Below, one piece after another: positions 22,645 through 34,405 of a stretch of DNA of 64,000 nucleotides; position 1 is the first letter of the stretch, and each line of letters begins with the position of its first letter. Both the position numbers and the translations under genes were made by a program. The stretch is from the NCBI GenBank assembly GCA_036172665.1, contig CM069870.1, forward strand, positions 56,792,212-56,856,211, given 5' to 3'. The notes beneath the pieces are model-generated. The model made no database searches. It was not told where the DNA came from and saw only the letters and a program-made list of their open reading frames with translations. Origin of the DNA: Prosopocoilus inquinatus (taxonomy: Eukaryota > Arthropoda > Insecta > Coleoptera > Lucanidae).

Positions 22645-22740
22645 TAGTGGCGTAACTATAAGTCAAGCATAAAATTGCAAAATTTTTACCGAGGCCTTGT
22701 ATTTTTGGATGTTCAAGAAAGTTATATACAAAAGAATAAA
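22645..22740 (+). mobile_element. Partial copy of the hAT-like element of 6762-8003
   Basis: The sequence tagtggcgtaactataagtc and the following attgcaaaat and aggcctt blocks align with the left end of the element at 6762, with small gaps. The right end is not found nearby, so this is a truncated or solo end. The right boundary is approximate. Confidence 0.6.
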
Positions 22741-22832
22741 TCTACAAAATAATTTAACTGGTTTATTAAAGCTTAAAATTTAAAACAAAAAAGAAAAGTT
22801 TCTTTTTTTTAGCTATTTATTTAGTATACTAA

Positions 22833-23165
22833 GGCCCGGTTTTTCAATTGATTGGTAAAGTGATGGTTACTTATCAGTGGGATAAATTTAATCTCTTTGG
22901 TAACGTGCTTGTTAAACAAAATCTCCATTTTCAATTATAAATCAAATACCAAAAAAGTAGAGTCGTACAGTTGCTCGTGCACGTTTATGTATCCCCTCTA
23001 CATGTTTACCGCTCCCAAGCAAATTTACTGGCCGTTAGTTTATCTCCTTGTTAAAAGGAATTTATGTCATTGTTAAGACTACCAATCCTTTGACAAATTC
23101 ATTTTCTGTGCTAACAATCGGATAACACTAACAGTCACTTTACCAATCTATTGAAAAACCGGGCC
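22833..23165. mobile_element. TIR element of 333 bp with ggcccggttttt ends
   Basis: The left end ggcccggtttttcaattgat and right end tctattgaaaaaccgggcc are inverse complements, and pairing continues (ttggtaaagtga against tcactttaccaa). Flanks TAA (22830-22832) and CAA (23166-23168) suggest a decayed TWA target duplication, as in PIF/Harbinger MITEs. Non-coding. Confidence 0.75.
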
Positions 23166-23644
23166 CAACCAAAGCAAGACTACTCTATTTGTTTTATCCT
23201 ACTTCTTAAACTGTGACATGAGTTGTCAAAATTTTAGGCATTTTTTGCAAGTAATATCGCAACTTGTTGATAAAAAGTAACCAAGTCCGTAAAGTCCAGG
23301 GGGCAAAATCAAAGTGAGGTCACTGCCACAAAAACCGGGAGTTGAACGGAGAGAAAAAAAAAAAGAAATTGGAACAGGCTTACATGGTGGGAAAATTCCA
23401 CTCGCCACAACGAATTTCGCCTACGATTTTCAGGACAGCAAAGATAACGAGTCTTCTCTCCTCGGGCGTTGACTTGTTCTCGAAGCGTCAACAACACAAG
23501 AACACGGAAATGAAATGCGACGTCGGACTCCCAAGCTTGTTAAAGATGGCTTCGATAAGAAAAGCAAAAGAGAAATACATAATACGAGTGACGAGACCAC
23601 CAAAATAAAAAGGGGGAAAAAAACAAAAACAGATTGACGACTAA
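23166..23644. other. Intron, no feature recognised
   Basis: Purine-rich; overlapping open frames on both strands (about 23226-23651) have low-complexity composition and no family resemblance. Confidence 0.45.
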
Positions 23645-23796
23645 GGCCCACTTGACACTATGTAAGAATTAATATAAAATCTTGCAGAAAGTGAGAGAGA
23701 AGTATCGATTCAACTAATGGACATTCACTTTGGTAGCCTGTCCCTCTCATTTTGTAGAAGATTTTATGTGAAATATTGCATAGTGCCATATAGGCC
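23645..23796. mobile_element. MITE of 152 bp with a TAA target duplication
   Basis: The left end ggcccacttgacactatgta and right end tagtgccatataggcc are inverse complements; inner blocks such as aaaatcttgcagaaagtgag also pair with the right half. Direct TAA flanks (23642-23644 and 23797-23799) fit PIF/Harbinger. Confidence 0.8.
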
Positions 23797-24227
23797 TAAG
23801 ATGAACAAAAAAAAAACTAGTAGAAAAAAAAGACAGCTGTGAAAAAGTATCAGTCAAATGAAGAATGAAAATTAGTTTGATAAAAATAAATACAAGAGAA
23901 GTGCAAAAGCATAAAAATATTAAAAAAAAACAGAAGTACCAAAAAAATTAAAATCGACCAAAGTTATTGCAAATAAAAACAAGCTTGTAAGAAACAAAAG
24001 CGAACGTGGATGTGATATGGAATTTTGTTGAGTGACCTCATGTGCAGACAACAAAAGTGCCCAAATTAGACGCCAGGCCCCAAATAAGATTTTTAAATAC
24101 CAGAAGTGTCCAAAATGTAGCCCAAATGGTGAAATTTGGCTCAATCTGGCAACCATGATTGTAGATTAATAAAACATTAGCCTAAATACTAGCCCTAAGC
24201 GGACCGGGCTTAAAGTTAGTCATGTAA
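23797..24227. other. Intron, no feature recognised
   Basis: A-rich sequence without identified exons. A 78-codon minus-strand frame at 23920-24156 is not recognisable. Confidence 0.45.
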
Positions 24228-24371
24228 GGTCCGATTTCATAATCGAAGTTTAGGGGACTTTAAAATTAAAGTCACGGTCACATGTCCAAAAAGAAGCGAA
24301 AACGTAGTTATTTATACATCAGATTGCGACTTTTATTTTAAAGTCCTAAAGTTCAATCATGAAATCTAGTC
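24228..24371. mobile_element. MITE of 144 bp with a TAA target duplication (ctttaaatttaaag family, copy 3)
   Basis: The left end ggtccgatttcataatcgaa pairs with the right end ttcaatcatgaaatctagtc; inner gggactttaaaattaaagtc pairs with the gacttttattttaaagtcct block. Direct TAA flanks at 24225-24227 and 24372-24374. Related to copies at 16021 and 16213. Confidence 0.8.
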
Positions 24372-25119
24372 TAACTGAATTAGTTTCAAATCAGGAGGGA
24401 AAATCAGGGAAAAATGGGTGTTGTTTCATAAATGGATACTTTTTTTAAAGTGTTAAGCCCGTTAACAGGCACAATTTTCCAAATACGTACGTACGTTTTA
24501 AATAACTCAAGAAGAAAGGAGGTATTAAAAGGTGGCCAATATTTTCATAAGCCTGAGTTTTCTTTTCCAGAAGAATAACAAATTAATAACTAGAGCAAAA
24601 AATCATAACGTACAAAACGTAACTTTTGATCGACAAATGAATCAGTAACGAGCCCCATCTGTGAGACAGTAACACAAGTTTTTTTTTGCACCTACCAGAA
24701 ACTCCAATCATATCCATATCATCCATTTTTTTTCATTACAGAAGCGTTGCTTTAGTTTTGATTATTCAAAAAATCAAAATCCAAACAAAAATTTCGATTT
24801 TGTTTACATTCATACCTACAATAACAAATAAGAAACAATGTTGGACGTATTTCTATCATTAATGGCCGATTTCTTCACCATCTTTATCCTGAGGTTAACT
24901 TATCTATCAGTTGGAATGTGCCATACAGTATAATAATAATAACTTTATTTGAACAATTTAGTATATACAAAATAAGTGTATGATATTAGCTAAATTAATC
25001 TATTATCTCTACACAAGCTATGTGTCACTTTCTAACCGATAGATATATTTAACCTTGGAATAAGGCGGTCAAGAAATCGGCCATAAGATTCGTATGACAT
25101 CGTTGTTTTCCGATTTCAG
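24372..25119. other. End of the intron between exons D and E; possible LINE tail at about 24927-25060
   Basis: At about 24927-24950 the sequence ataataataataactttatt reads on the minus strand as an AATAAAG-(TTA)n end, a common 3' terminus of insect LINEs. No coding part accompanies it. The intron ends with TTTCAG at 25114-25119. Confidence 0.4.
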
Positions 25120-25164
25120 TTTGTTCGATCATCGTATCCCAACGGCGGTGAAGAAAAGGTATGA
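25120..25164 (+). CDS. Dh31-R-like class B1 GPCR, exon E: C-terminus and stop
   Basis: Acceptor TTTCAG ends at 25119. Phase 0 joins TTVS of exon D to FVRSSYPNGGEEKV and a TGA stop (25162-25164). The acidic end with terminal Val (EEKV) resembles a class I/III PDZ-binding tail. The FVRSS start and the GEEKV-type ending match what I know of insect DH31 receptor tails and confirm the exon chain: five exons join without frameshift or internal stop over 153 codons. This is the only stop-bearing exon seen. Confidence 0.87.
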   Translation, partial: FVRSSYPNGGEEKV

Positions 25165-25540
25165 CTAGGAGCTTTAGGACGAAGAGCATCCCAGTGGATC
25201 GCCGCCAGAAGGGCCTCAACTGTACTAGTCCAGGTCAGCAACATTTCACCTTCCCCTGACCAATGTGTTTAGGTCCTACCACCTCAACTATGTACATAAA
25301 TTCAAACATAGACTGGAATATTGAGTTTGTCCTCGATCTCGATTCGCGTGGCATCCACTCAAAGGATCCTTACGTATATGTAATTAGATGTGGCGTACTG
25401 TGTTGATATTAACTCGAGGGCTGTCATTTAAACTAGGTCACATTAGGTATTTACGAAACGTTATACTGGAGATAATTACTATTTGTACATAGTATACATA
25501 TATAAAGTTAAATAAGTACCTATACATAAAACGAATATAG
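25165..25540 (+). other. Probable 3' UTR of the receptor gene
   Basis: Follows the stop codon directly. No strong AATAAA is visible in the first 350 bases; the nearest variant is AATATA at about 25531 (cgaatatagag). The end is a guess. The first 100 bases have more GC than the flanking intron DNA, as expected for exonic sequence. Confidence 0.4.
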
Positions 25541-25554
25541 AGATGAGATGTTAT

Positions 25555-25582
25555 TTTTTTTAATTAATTAATTAATTAATTG
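25555..25582. repeat. TTAA microsatellite
   Basis: About six tandem aatt units after a T run. Confidence 0.8.
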
Positions 25583-26303
25583 ATAATAATGAGAAGACCT
25601 GTTGAAAATTATATAATATAAGGTTGTATATAACATAGGTAATGTTAAGGGTGAGTTCTATAAAGTCTTTCTGTATTTCGCTTTACTGGACCAAAAAAAA
25701 GATATATGTACATATATATTTAGAAAATCGTTGTTTTTGAAATCATTTAAGTAAAAAAATGAGGCTCAAGTCTTCCCATAAAAGGTAAAACTTAATTGAG
25801 AACGAAAAAAATGCGCTCGCGCTGAGTCCAAAGATGTTTGAGGGGGCTTTATTAAACGCCCTCCTCATAAAATAGTTTTATGAGGTCGATCGCTCGTAAT
25901 ATGCTAGCACTTCATAAAACTCATCCAGACTTTGTTAGGTGGTTGTAGACGTGTTTGTTTTTGAATGAATCGTAAAATGTTCGCAGTTGTTTTCGGACTA
26001 AGGATGCAGTTCCTAATTTGTAGCTTCGTGTCGTAAGTAAACTTAAAATAAGTGTACCAACTGGGCTTCGAGTTTTTGCGTAAATCCTGTTTCTAGACTG
26101 TCATTCAGGTACTTCTAATATCATAAAACAAAAATCAAATGTTTTTTTTTTAATTTATTTAAAAGAATTGTAATAGAACTTCAAGACCCAGAAGAAGGCT
26201 TGGCAAAGAAACTGTTTCAAAAAAAGGAATTAATGATGTACGGGGAGGTTCGGGTAGAATCTTGACAACATAAAAAAATCGACAGAACTTTTCAATGAGA
26301 TTA
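25583..26303. other. Intergenic, no feature recognised
   Basis: AT-rich sequence downstream of the receptor gene. Confidence 0.4.
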
Positions 26304-27254
26304 TCCCAGATAGCAAAAAGACGTATTTATCACGTCACTTTTAGGTGTAGTCATCACCTTAATGACGTTTAAAAAAGTCGTAAAAATAACGCTTGCCTGA
26401 CGTGTATAATTCGCAGGTAAAATGACAAATGAAAAGACGTTTCATAAACATTGTTTGAGTGGTTTCCTTAACGTTTTTAATGACGTTTCATACACCTTAA
26501 TTGATGACGCTTCCTTGTCGTCATATAAAGAGGTTTCATAAACGTTTCTTGAAGGTCGGTTGATAACGTTTCTTAAAAGTTTATTCTAACCATAGCATTT
26601 GAACAGTACAGAATCCCAGGTAGCAGAGTGAAAAGGGGGTTATAATTATGTCGTCTTTGTAACTAATATGTCATCATTCTAACATCCAAAAGACGTCTGA
26701 GCGAGGTCTTAATCACTTCAACTTTCAGAAATATTCGTAGTATTTATTTATACTTCTTGTTTAGTCCCAAAATTATTTTTAAACTAATAATTTTCAAAAA
26801 TAAACATAGTAATATTTTATCATTTATTGACGTAATAATGACGTCATTTTTATGACGTTATTAATAGGTGTCGTATGACTCGTCATATTGTCGGGACATA
26901 TGACGTCAATAACGTAAAGTATCCTAAAAACAACGTACTTCCGACGCCACACTCTGTCAGATAGGATGGTTCAAAGTAATCATTCAGTTATTTTATGATA
27001 CTAACATTTAACAAAATATCTGAACGATTGTTTTCAGCCCTTCCGAACCGTTCAAAAGCTATGGTTCGACAAACCTTTAAACGCCTAGAAATGACGGCAA
27101 AAAGACGTTAGCAAAGACAATCACATTAATGATGTAACGGTACGTATTAGAAACGTCATTAATTGGTGACGACATAGCCAAATGTTCTTCAGGGCTCAAT
27201 ATCACCATTAAAGGACGTCAAAAGAGTCATTCGTCATGAGTCTGCTACCTGGGA
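26304..27254. mobile_element. TIR element of about 950 bp rich in gacgt motifs
   Basis: The left end tcccagatagcaaaaagacg and right end gagtctgctacctggga are imperfect inverse complements; a second left-type terminus (tcccaggtagcagagtg) lies inside at 26614, suggesting a nested or internally duplicated copy. The interior is full of gacgt or acgtc (tgacgttt repeats), including two full tgacgtca palindromes near 26832 and 26903. No transposase frame was seen. Confidence 0.68.
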
Positions 27255-27650
27255 TGCCTAAAAATCGTTTTCTTGTTTTGGTTCCAAGCAAAGTGTAGTT
27301 AAATTTTGATGTTAATTATGATAGTTATTAATTGCAAGTCCATATAGTTTTCAAAAGTTCTGTCTGTTCTTAAAGTTATGAAGTTATTAAGCTTCCTGCA
27401 AGTCGGTTAGATTGCGATGATGTTTCCGAGCATTCTCTGTGTAGCTATTTCGGCCCTACAATCCAGCCGAATTGCTTGATTTACGCACAGGCACAGGGTT
27501 ATTAAGATTAGTTTTGAATTATCCTGTATAAACATCAAGATCTTCAAACTTTCAGATTTACAAAAAGTATCTACTCCTGCCGAAATGAAATGAACTTAAA
27601 AAATACCCAGCATTTCTATCTCCTTATAAAAATGTTTAAAAAAATCGTTA
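27255..27650. other. Intergenic, no feature recognised
   Basis: Nothing recognised between two transposon-like elements. Confidence 0.4.
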
Positions 27651-27964
27651 TGTGATATTTAAAGACGTTTAGGTTGTAAAAAAGTTGAAAAACGCGTGTA
27701 CCTCATGTGGGTGACTTAATTACGATATCAAAGGTCCAATAAAGTTAAATAAAACATTAAAATCATTATCTACAATTTCGTACAAAATGACGAAAATGGC
27801 TTGAATTTGAATTTTGTACAAAATACTGGATAATGACTTTGATTTTAATGTTTTAACTTTATTGGACGTTTTTAAGAGAAAATAAATACCTGATATCACC
27901 GAAATCAAGTATACGCGAATTTAGACTTCTTTACGATCTAAACGTCCGGTGTTTAGTGATATTT
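27651..27964. mobile_element. Hairpin MITE of about 314 bp
   Basis: An outer pair (tgatatttaaagacgtttag at left; aacgtccggtgtttagtgat at right) and an inner pair (gatatcaaaggtccaataaa against actttattggac) make nearly the whole segment an imperfect inverted repeat centred near 27805. A 62-codon minus-strand frame inside is a by-product. Confidence 0.75.
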
Positions 27965-29317
27965 AATTTCAAAATTCAAAAAATGTTCTTAATTTAAGGT
28001 AATGAAATGGCATTCTTGTTATATATTTCACATGTAAAAGTTAGATTTGATATTTGGAATACCTGTTGACAGTCTAGAACAAAATTGCAATTTTAATTTT
28101 TGCTGCTAATGCGTACAATAAAACCAAATAAACAGTAGCTTTACTGACAATATGAGTGTTTAATGAAAGAAATCTAGCCAAACCTTTATTTGTTGAAATG
28201 TCTCTGTAGAACTTTTACATTATGTTGAGTAAATAAATAAAATATTTGCAGTGAAGAAAAGTTATATTTTATTTGTTGTTTTGTAAAAACAGAACCCCGT
28301 GTCTACGACGAACTAGTTTTATGTCATTTTAAGACGTCACTAATAAACTAAAAGTTACTCGCCGAAGAGTAAACTCACTTATGTACGTGTTGACGCTGAT
28401 CTTTCTTGAAACTATAAAGGCCTTCCATCACTTCAGAAAAGTGTCACTCTAACAAAATAGATTGCATGCTACAACAACTCAAAACACGACACTGCCACGT
28501 GCGGTAAGTATACATGAAAGAAGTGCCCTCGTTTTTATTTTCAGTTCTTTTAACAGAAATAATTTTAATAAGTTCCTACAAAGACAATAAATCAAGATCG
28601 TTAGTACTCTGAGGTCGACCTTTTTGTCCTTTATTTATCTCTGAAACGGTGCGCTTTATCCACATTATTATTTTAGAAGTCCCCGCTTGACCTGTGCTTA
28701 GCATCGATCAGGCCGTGTGGAAAAATGCCTAATCTAATCTCGGGCCAAAAGCTGGGAAATTAATGGTCCCTGACCGGAAGTTCCTCCCAAAAGTCACGCG
28801 CCATTAGTTTACCTACCTACATAGTTTAATTTAAATTGCTCCCATCTTTTAGTTCTAATAACGAAATTAATATTTGGCTTTCACGGAAATAGGGAAATTA
28901 ATTTTGGAACTAGGCCATACATAATTTATGGTAGGTAAGGTAAGGTTTGTAAATCATAAATATATGTTGAGCATACTATAAATATGAATATATTGTCTAC
29001 ATATATCGTCGTTGATATAGAGTGAGAACATAAAAACAGTAGAAGAAACAAAGAACGGTGTAGCCACGCAAAAGAGATGAAGCAGGTATGTGTACGCTCT
29101 AGCCTCTTGCAAAGGCGTAGTGCTTCCCTACTTATATCCCGATCAAATTTCATAAATTCCTATCTGCGTTATTTATTTATTGAATTCCTATGATCTCAGT
29201 TGGATTCAACAATCGGTATAACGTAAAGTGGTAATTTTACAAGCTCACTGTCAAAACAAATTTTTGTTACATACAAAAGAGCAGCACGTTATTTCTCACA
29301 AAAAAAAAATAAACGTA
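27965..29317. other. Intergenic, no feature recognised
   Basis: No recognised exon, transposon end or RNA gene. Confidence 0.4.
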
Positions 29318-29621
29318 CAGGGTGCTACATTTTGAAACGCAACATAGGAAATCCCATGTTAATTTAAAGGTACTCGAATATTGGCCTCCCTAATTATTTT
29401 ACAGCAAACTTCTTCAGATTTGAATTTTGTTACTGACTTTTTTTAAATATCTTGGAACTGAGCGATTGAAAAATTCTCAAACTTCATAGACAGATTTATC
29501 TTAGAGAGCACTTTAGAAAACCTAAATGGAGTTTTGCTGTAAAATAATTAGGGAAGCCAATATTCGAGCACTTTTAAATTAACATGAGTTATCATGTTGC
29601 GTTTCAAAACGCAGCACCCTG
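29318..29621. mobile_element. TA-flanked MITE with cagggtg ends, 304 bp
   Basis: The left end cagggtgctacattttgaaa and right end gtttcaaaacgcagcaccct (then g) are inverse complements, with arms of about 90 bp including cctaattattttacagcaaa and ttttgctgtaaaataattag. TA directly flanks both ends (29316-29317 and 29622-29623), the Tc1/mariner target duplication. A longer copy of the same family is at 44000-44557. Confidence 0.85.
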
Positions 29622-31551
29622 TATACGTAACTAGGTACTTGCGTAAATGGGAACCCTCTAGAGTGCCGATGAGTTATTATAGAGACAAAGACGGAAAGGA
29701 AACTTCCAAGAAATAATGGGAGAGCAATTAAAGTGAAAACACTTCGCTAGAGAACCGATATTTCACGTATCCTGTTTCGGTTCATTAGGCGCGAGCACGT
29801 GACAAATTGGCCGGCTAAAAAAGTCGTCGTTTGTTCTAAGGGATGAAACGAAGCAAATGAAAATTGTCTCGCTTTTTGCCATCTGGAAAGAGCAAGCAAT
29901 AAAATTAGATATGATACAATATCTTTCGTATCTGGCCTTCGGAGATATCTGATGTGAATTCGAAATCGTTAATTTTCTTGTTGGGAATCATAGAAATTAC
30001 GTGCACATCAACAAATCTAAACAATAGGAAATTCATTTATTTTATCCTCGTATTTTTTTTTCAAATTCTATCCAAGATGTCTACTTTTCTCTCATTTTCA
30101 GATCGTATAATTAAAAGAAAAGATAAGAAAAAACCTTCGTCTGGAAATTTCGTCTTTTGGGTGTGAATTTTAAATTAGACAATTATTTATTTCGTTATTT
30201 TTACGGTAACGTCTTCGCAATTTAAATCGTTTACGCAATGCCTTCTCTGTCTTAATAGTTTTTCATTTTAATAGTTTTCCAAGAATATATGCCTAATACA
30301 AAAAAAAATAAACTTTTATAAAATTTTGTAAATGGAAGAAAATGACCCCGTATAAACACAATTATTGAGGTGAATGGCCATTAAGACATGTGAAAGTAAA
30401 TACTTGAATTATACGACCGCTTAGCATGTCAGAAGCACCAGCATGCACTTATGCGCGGCAGAAAGCAATCGGTCGCTTTTAGTTGATAAATCAGCAAAGA
30501 AAGACAACTTAAGTCACTCTTATGACTGAAATTTATCTAGATAAAAGGGAAGTCGAGAATGGACGGCGCAATAGGAGTATTTATCATTAAAATGCGGCCA
30601 AAATTACTTTTTGATTTCAACGGCCTCTAAATGAGATTAAATGACAGTTTATAAGTTTCAAAGAAGAATTGGTTCAAATTAGTTCATGCATTGCGATTAA
30701 AATGGACTTCCTCCTCAGTTTTTTTTCCTGTGGTGGTTGCTTAAGTCATAGACTTGTCAAGGTTTTAGAAGCGAGACTATTTTGTGTATGTAAAGTGTTC
30801 CATGGCTTTGTTACTTTGTTACGGAAGCAGTGTCGAATTTTATTCCCAACAGTGAGGGCTACCTGAAGTAGATATTGACCATTCCCGAGAATTGACTTAT
30901 AGTCAAGTTTTCATGGTAAACGACAGGTCCATGGATTAAAAGTTTATATAGAGCGTCCTGTAATCATAGAACACCATCCATTCAAATCAAGACAGGTATA
31001 GTTTTGCAAATTTCCAAAGTAATATGTCGTCAGTTTTTCAGTGTCCATTTGGGAACCACTCGATATCAGATCTAAAATTATTCTAATGCCCGAACTTTCC
31101 ACTTCCTTTTAAATTTATATGCCAGATAATATCGTTGGAAATAATTGAATCGTATCGACCCTTTCCAAGGATATTATTTGACAGATAAACTTATAAGGAA
31201 CTGGAAAGATCAGGCATAAGCCTATTTAGACCGTAAACCTTATAAAGCTGATAAAACTGCAATCCCCAAACATCCGCAAAGTCTTTTTTCATATAATAAA
31301 ATAGAATCTTTATATGTAGTAGTCATGTAGGTAACTTCATCCAATTACATTTGTAACGAAACAATAAGACTCGAGATATATTTAGGATATCGAAGAAATG
31401 TTTTTTTTTTTTAAATAATTTGTTACAAAACAATATTACTTTTAAAAGCATATTAATTTAAAAATACATACCCCTTTTTTAATGATCGATAGTTAATAAT
31501 TCGAAAACATTCACAATAAAAAATTGAAAAGACTATGTATAAATTACTCGC
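29622..31551. other. Intergenic, no feature recognised
   Basis: Short open frames at 29954-30166 and 30669-30866 (+) show no domain. No transposon ends seen. Confidence 0.4.
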
Positions 31552-32250
31552 AAAAAGAAGTTGACAGAAAGAAATCATTTAAGTGTTATTGTTATTTCCC
31601 CTTTAATTAAATGCGACAATAAGTCAATTGCATGTGTCACCTCTTTTAAGTTTCTTGGTGTCTTTATGGATATGAAACTAACCTGGAAGAATCATGTCGA
31701 GTTCTTGGAAGAAAAATTAAGTGGTCATGTTTTTCTAATGTAGAGGTTGCGTCACACGGTTAGTCGTACAGTGCTAAATACAATGTACTTTGGTTTGATT
31801 CACTCGAGGATTTCTTACGGTATTCTTTTCTGGGGTTAAAGTGCTTCTGCGATAAATATATTTAGAATTCAGAAGAAAATCATACGTCTAATGGCTGATG
31901 TTCACCCTAGGTCTAATTGTAGAGATCTTTTTGTCCGATTTAATATTTTAACTGTTCCCTCTTTATATATATTTGTAACAACTTTATACGCTCTTTCTGT
32001 TGAACATAACGCTGACCGTAATTACGATTTTCATAATTACGATACCAGATATCGTGAAAACATTCGTTTACCCTTTAATAGATTAGCTATAGGGCAGAGC
32101 GGACCAATATTTATGGGTTATCTACTGTTAAACCGAATCAAATCACTGTGGAATGATAACATACCTGACAATTTTAATTCATTTAAGTACAAATTGAAAC
32201 AAACCTTAATATCGGCAGCTTACTATTCTGTGAACGAGTTTTTGTATTAG
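31552..32250 (+). pseudogene. 3' part of a non-LTR retrotransposon reverse transcriptase ORF
   Basis: One + strand reading frame of about 230 codons with only two stops (TAG at 31741 and TAA at about 31837). It has the end of the RT palm and thumb, FKFLGVFMDMKLTWKNHV, then HTVSRTVLNTMYFGLIHSRI, SYGILFWG, a stop where Ser or Cys is usual, AINIFRIQKKIIRLM, SNCRDLFVRFNILTVPSLYI, and the typical ending KSLWNDNIPDNFNSFKYKLK. This order is that of Jockey/CR1-group elements. The FADD catalytic box and endonuclease are absent, so the copy is 5'-truncated. Two nonsense mutations in an otherwise intact frame suggest fairly recent decay. Confidence 0.85.
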
Positions 32251-32458
32251 TTGTTCGTTTCCTTCATTTTTTCGTTTTCTTCATTTATTTCATTTTCTTT
32301 AGTTTTTTAGTTTACCTCTTAGGTTAAAATGTTTTAGTTTTAGTGCCAAATATGTATCATTTTCCTTTGTTGCTTTTTGACAAATCTAATGTCCTTGTAT
32401 TCACTTGATGTATACTATGTGACAAACGGATTAAATATATTATTATATTATTATTATT
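31552..32458 (+). mobile_element. 5'-truncated LINE insertion, Jockey/CR1-like
   Basis: Comprises the RT fragment and about 200 bp of 3' UTR ending in a ttattattatta tract (32439-32458), a simple-repeat tail usual for insect LINEs. Truncation at the 5' side is typical of target-primed reverse transcription; I did not identify target duplications. Confidence 0.8.
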
Positions 32459-33959
32459 GGTAATTGTCACATTTCCACTCTTTTTCTCGCACGTTTTGCC
32501 TTTCTAATAGAAAAAACAGGCATTGTCTAACATTCGTCATTTATTTGGCTCCTGTAAAAAACAAAAATATTTTGTATAAATGCAACTTTTAAAAATTGAT
32601 TTATGGCCGAGTTTTTAATACCTTTAAATACTCTTATGTGCGGCGCTAGGTCCTGGGGAAAATTATCTAAAGATCGTTGAATTTGAAATTGTAAACAAGG
32701 ACTGTCGCAGCCAAGAGAGAAAGGAAGATAAGTTAATGCTCGCCGAACCCATCTTAAATTCTGGATATTCATTGAAATTTTGCTGCAAGCATGTTTTTGA
32801 TGCAATCGAAACCTTGTGGATTACCTCAGGGGTGCGAGTATTCTGGGGTGTTTGCCGTGTCTCTTAGAATTTAAAACCGCATTTTATACAATAAATAATC
32901 ATGCACCTGTATTTGAATTTGCGTTAAGTTTCATCGAATGTAATATTGCCCTAATATACCTAAATTGCGCTTATCCGTTCCTTTAATTAATACTTCGGTA
33001 TATTTCTGCATTTTAAATCACTTTTCACAGCTTTACAGCGCTTCACAGGGCTTCACAACGAGGTCGCTATCGACCCCGTGAGTATCGATGAAGATTTGAA
33101 AGGGATCGGTTGGGGGTCGATGAACCTCTAATTATAAATTCTTTAAAGAGAAATAAACTCGTATCTTCTTCACATTTTTGTTATTGTTTTTCCTTTTCTG
33201 TTTAATCTTTTATCTTCACTATGAGTATACGTGGGTTCCACACAACTATAAATTCTTTATTAGTTTGAGTAGTTTAAAAACAGGCAATAGTTGAATAAAC
33301 ATATAAACCAGGAATACAATAAAATATAAAATGTCCGCGAGGTAGTTGTTGAAATAACGTGTGCCTTATAATATGTACTAATTACGATGCCATCGCGATC
33401 GTTGGAAATAGGAGGCGCACACTTGTTGACATACTTATAGGACGCTATTATGTTGATTGGTTTAAGTAAGCGGTCAAAACCGAGCTATGGCAACAAACTA
33501 CTAAATTCATAAAATCATGTTTACGTTTTCAAAATAACTTGTATCATATACCATAATTAAACACATTTAATGTAATGAAGGCTAATTAAAAGTAAAAAAA
33601 AAAATAATAAAATTTGCACTCAGTCTGTATCAAGATGGTATATCACACGGCTTAACACATGTAGGTACGTTGACCGTAATTGACCGTAATCAAAAAAGTT
33701 CCCAAAATATTGTTGAATACTCATATCAAAGTATACTGTACTTTGGTGTGTTGCTTGGGTTGTACAGTGCTGTGGCGACTCGTAATGATTTACTACTAAA
33801 AAGTATAATAAAGTTAAATCCAATAAAAAAGAAAACAAAAATGGTGACCAATCGGCGAGATTAAAACGTAAAATATAAAATAAATTAATTTCAAGCGAAT
33901 AAAAGGAAAAGAGAAAGAAGAAAGACGATTAGTTGACATTTAAAAAATAAAATCATGTC
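32459..33959. other. Intergenic, no feature recognised
   Basis: A 92-codon minus-strand frame at 32527-32805 has a stretch (LAPHIRVFKG) faintly like the C-terminus of LINE ORF2 proteins, too weak to call. A segment near 33040-33130 (cgaggtcgctatcgaccccg, ggggtcgatgaacctct) resembles the subterminal part of the hAT family at 34405. Confidence 0.35.
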
Positions 33960-34405
33960 AAATAAAATCAAACAAAAGAAAAAAAAACAAAGGATGACAG
34001 TAAAAAAATAAAAACAGTTCAAATGAAATCGAGTAAAAGAAAAAACAAAGGTCGATCAATTGATTACATTAAAAATTCAATTAAATAAAGAATAGTATAT
34101 AATAATAGAACACAAACCTGTCGGTGATGAAGATGAGACGAAATTAGAAAGTAGAAGAGAATAAAACTGATAATTAAAATATACAAATTCAAATCAAATA
34201 AAGAAAAGACACAAGACGATCGGTGTATAATTTTAAAAAAAGGTAAGTTTAATTAGTTAATTTAAAAAAATTACATTTAACGCTATTAATGTATCTACTC
34301 ATACTGTTTTAGAAACATTTATTAATTAATCAATTTGAAAGGAGGCCAATGAAAATTTTATTTATTTGTGTGGGGTCGATGCTTAAAACAGGTTGGGAAC
34401 CCCTG
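33960..34405 (+). mobile_element. Right end of a hAT element with ggttgggaacccctg terminus
   Basis: The terminus ggttgggaacccctg (34391-34405) is the inverse of the CAGGGGTTCCCAACC-type ends common in hAT elements. Upstream, A-rich direct repeats (caaaagaaaaaaaaacaaag type) and the subterminal ggggtcgatg also occur at 40860-41195. The next 8 bases, gtctagac, fit the hAT target consensus, but the left partner was not found. Confidence 0.6.

Noticed and set aside
5264..25164. Assignment as PDF receptor or CRF-like DH44 receptor
   Set aside because: The TM6-ECL3 sequence, the VIAQ helix-8 start and the FVRSS tail do not fit the PDF receptor pattern and fit the DH31/calcitonin-like group better.
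32527..32805. Minus-strand frame possibly from a LINE ORF2 C-terminus
   Set aside because: Only a faint LAPHIRVFKG-type similarity; too weak to call.
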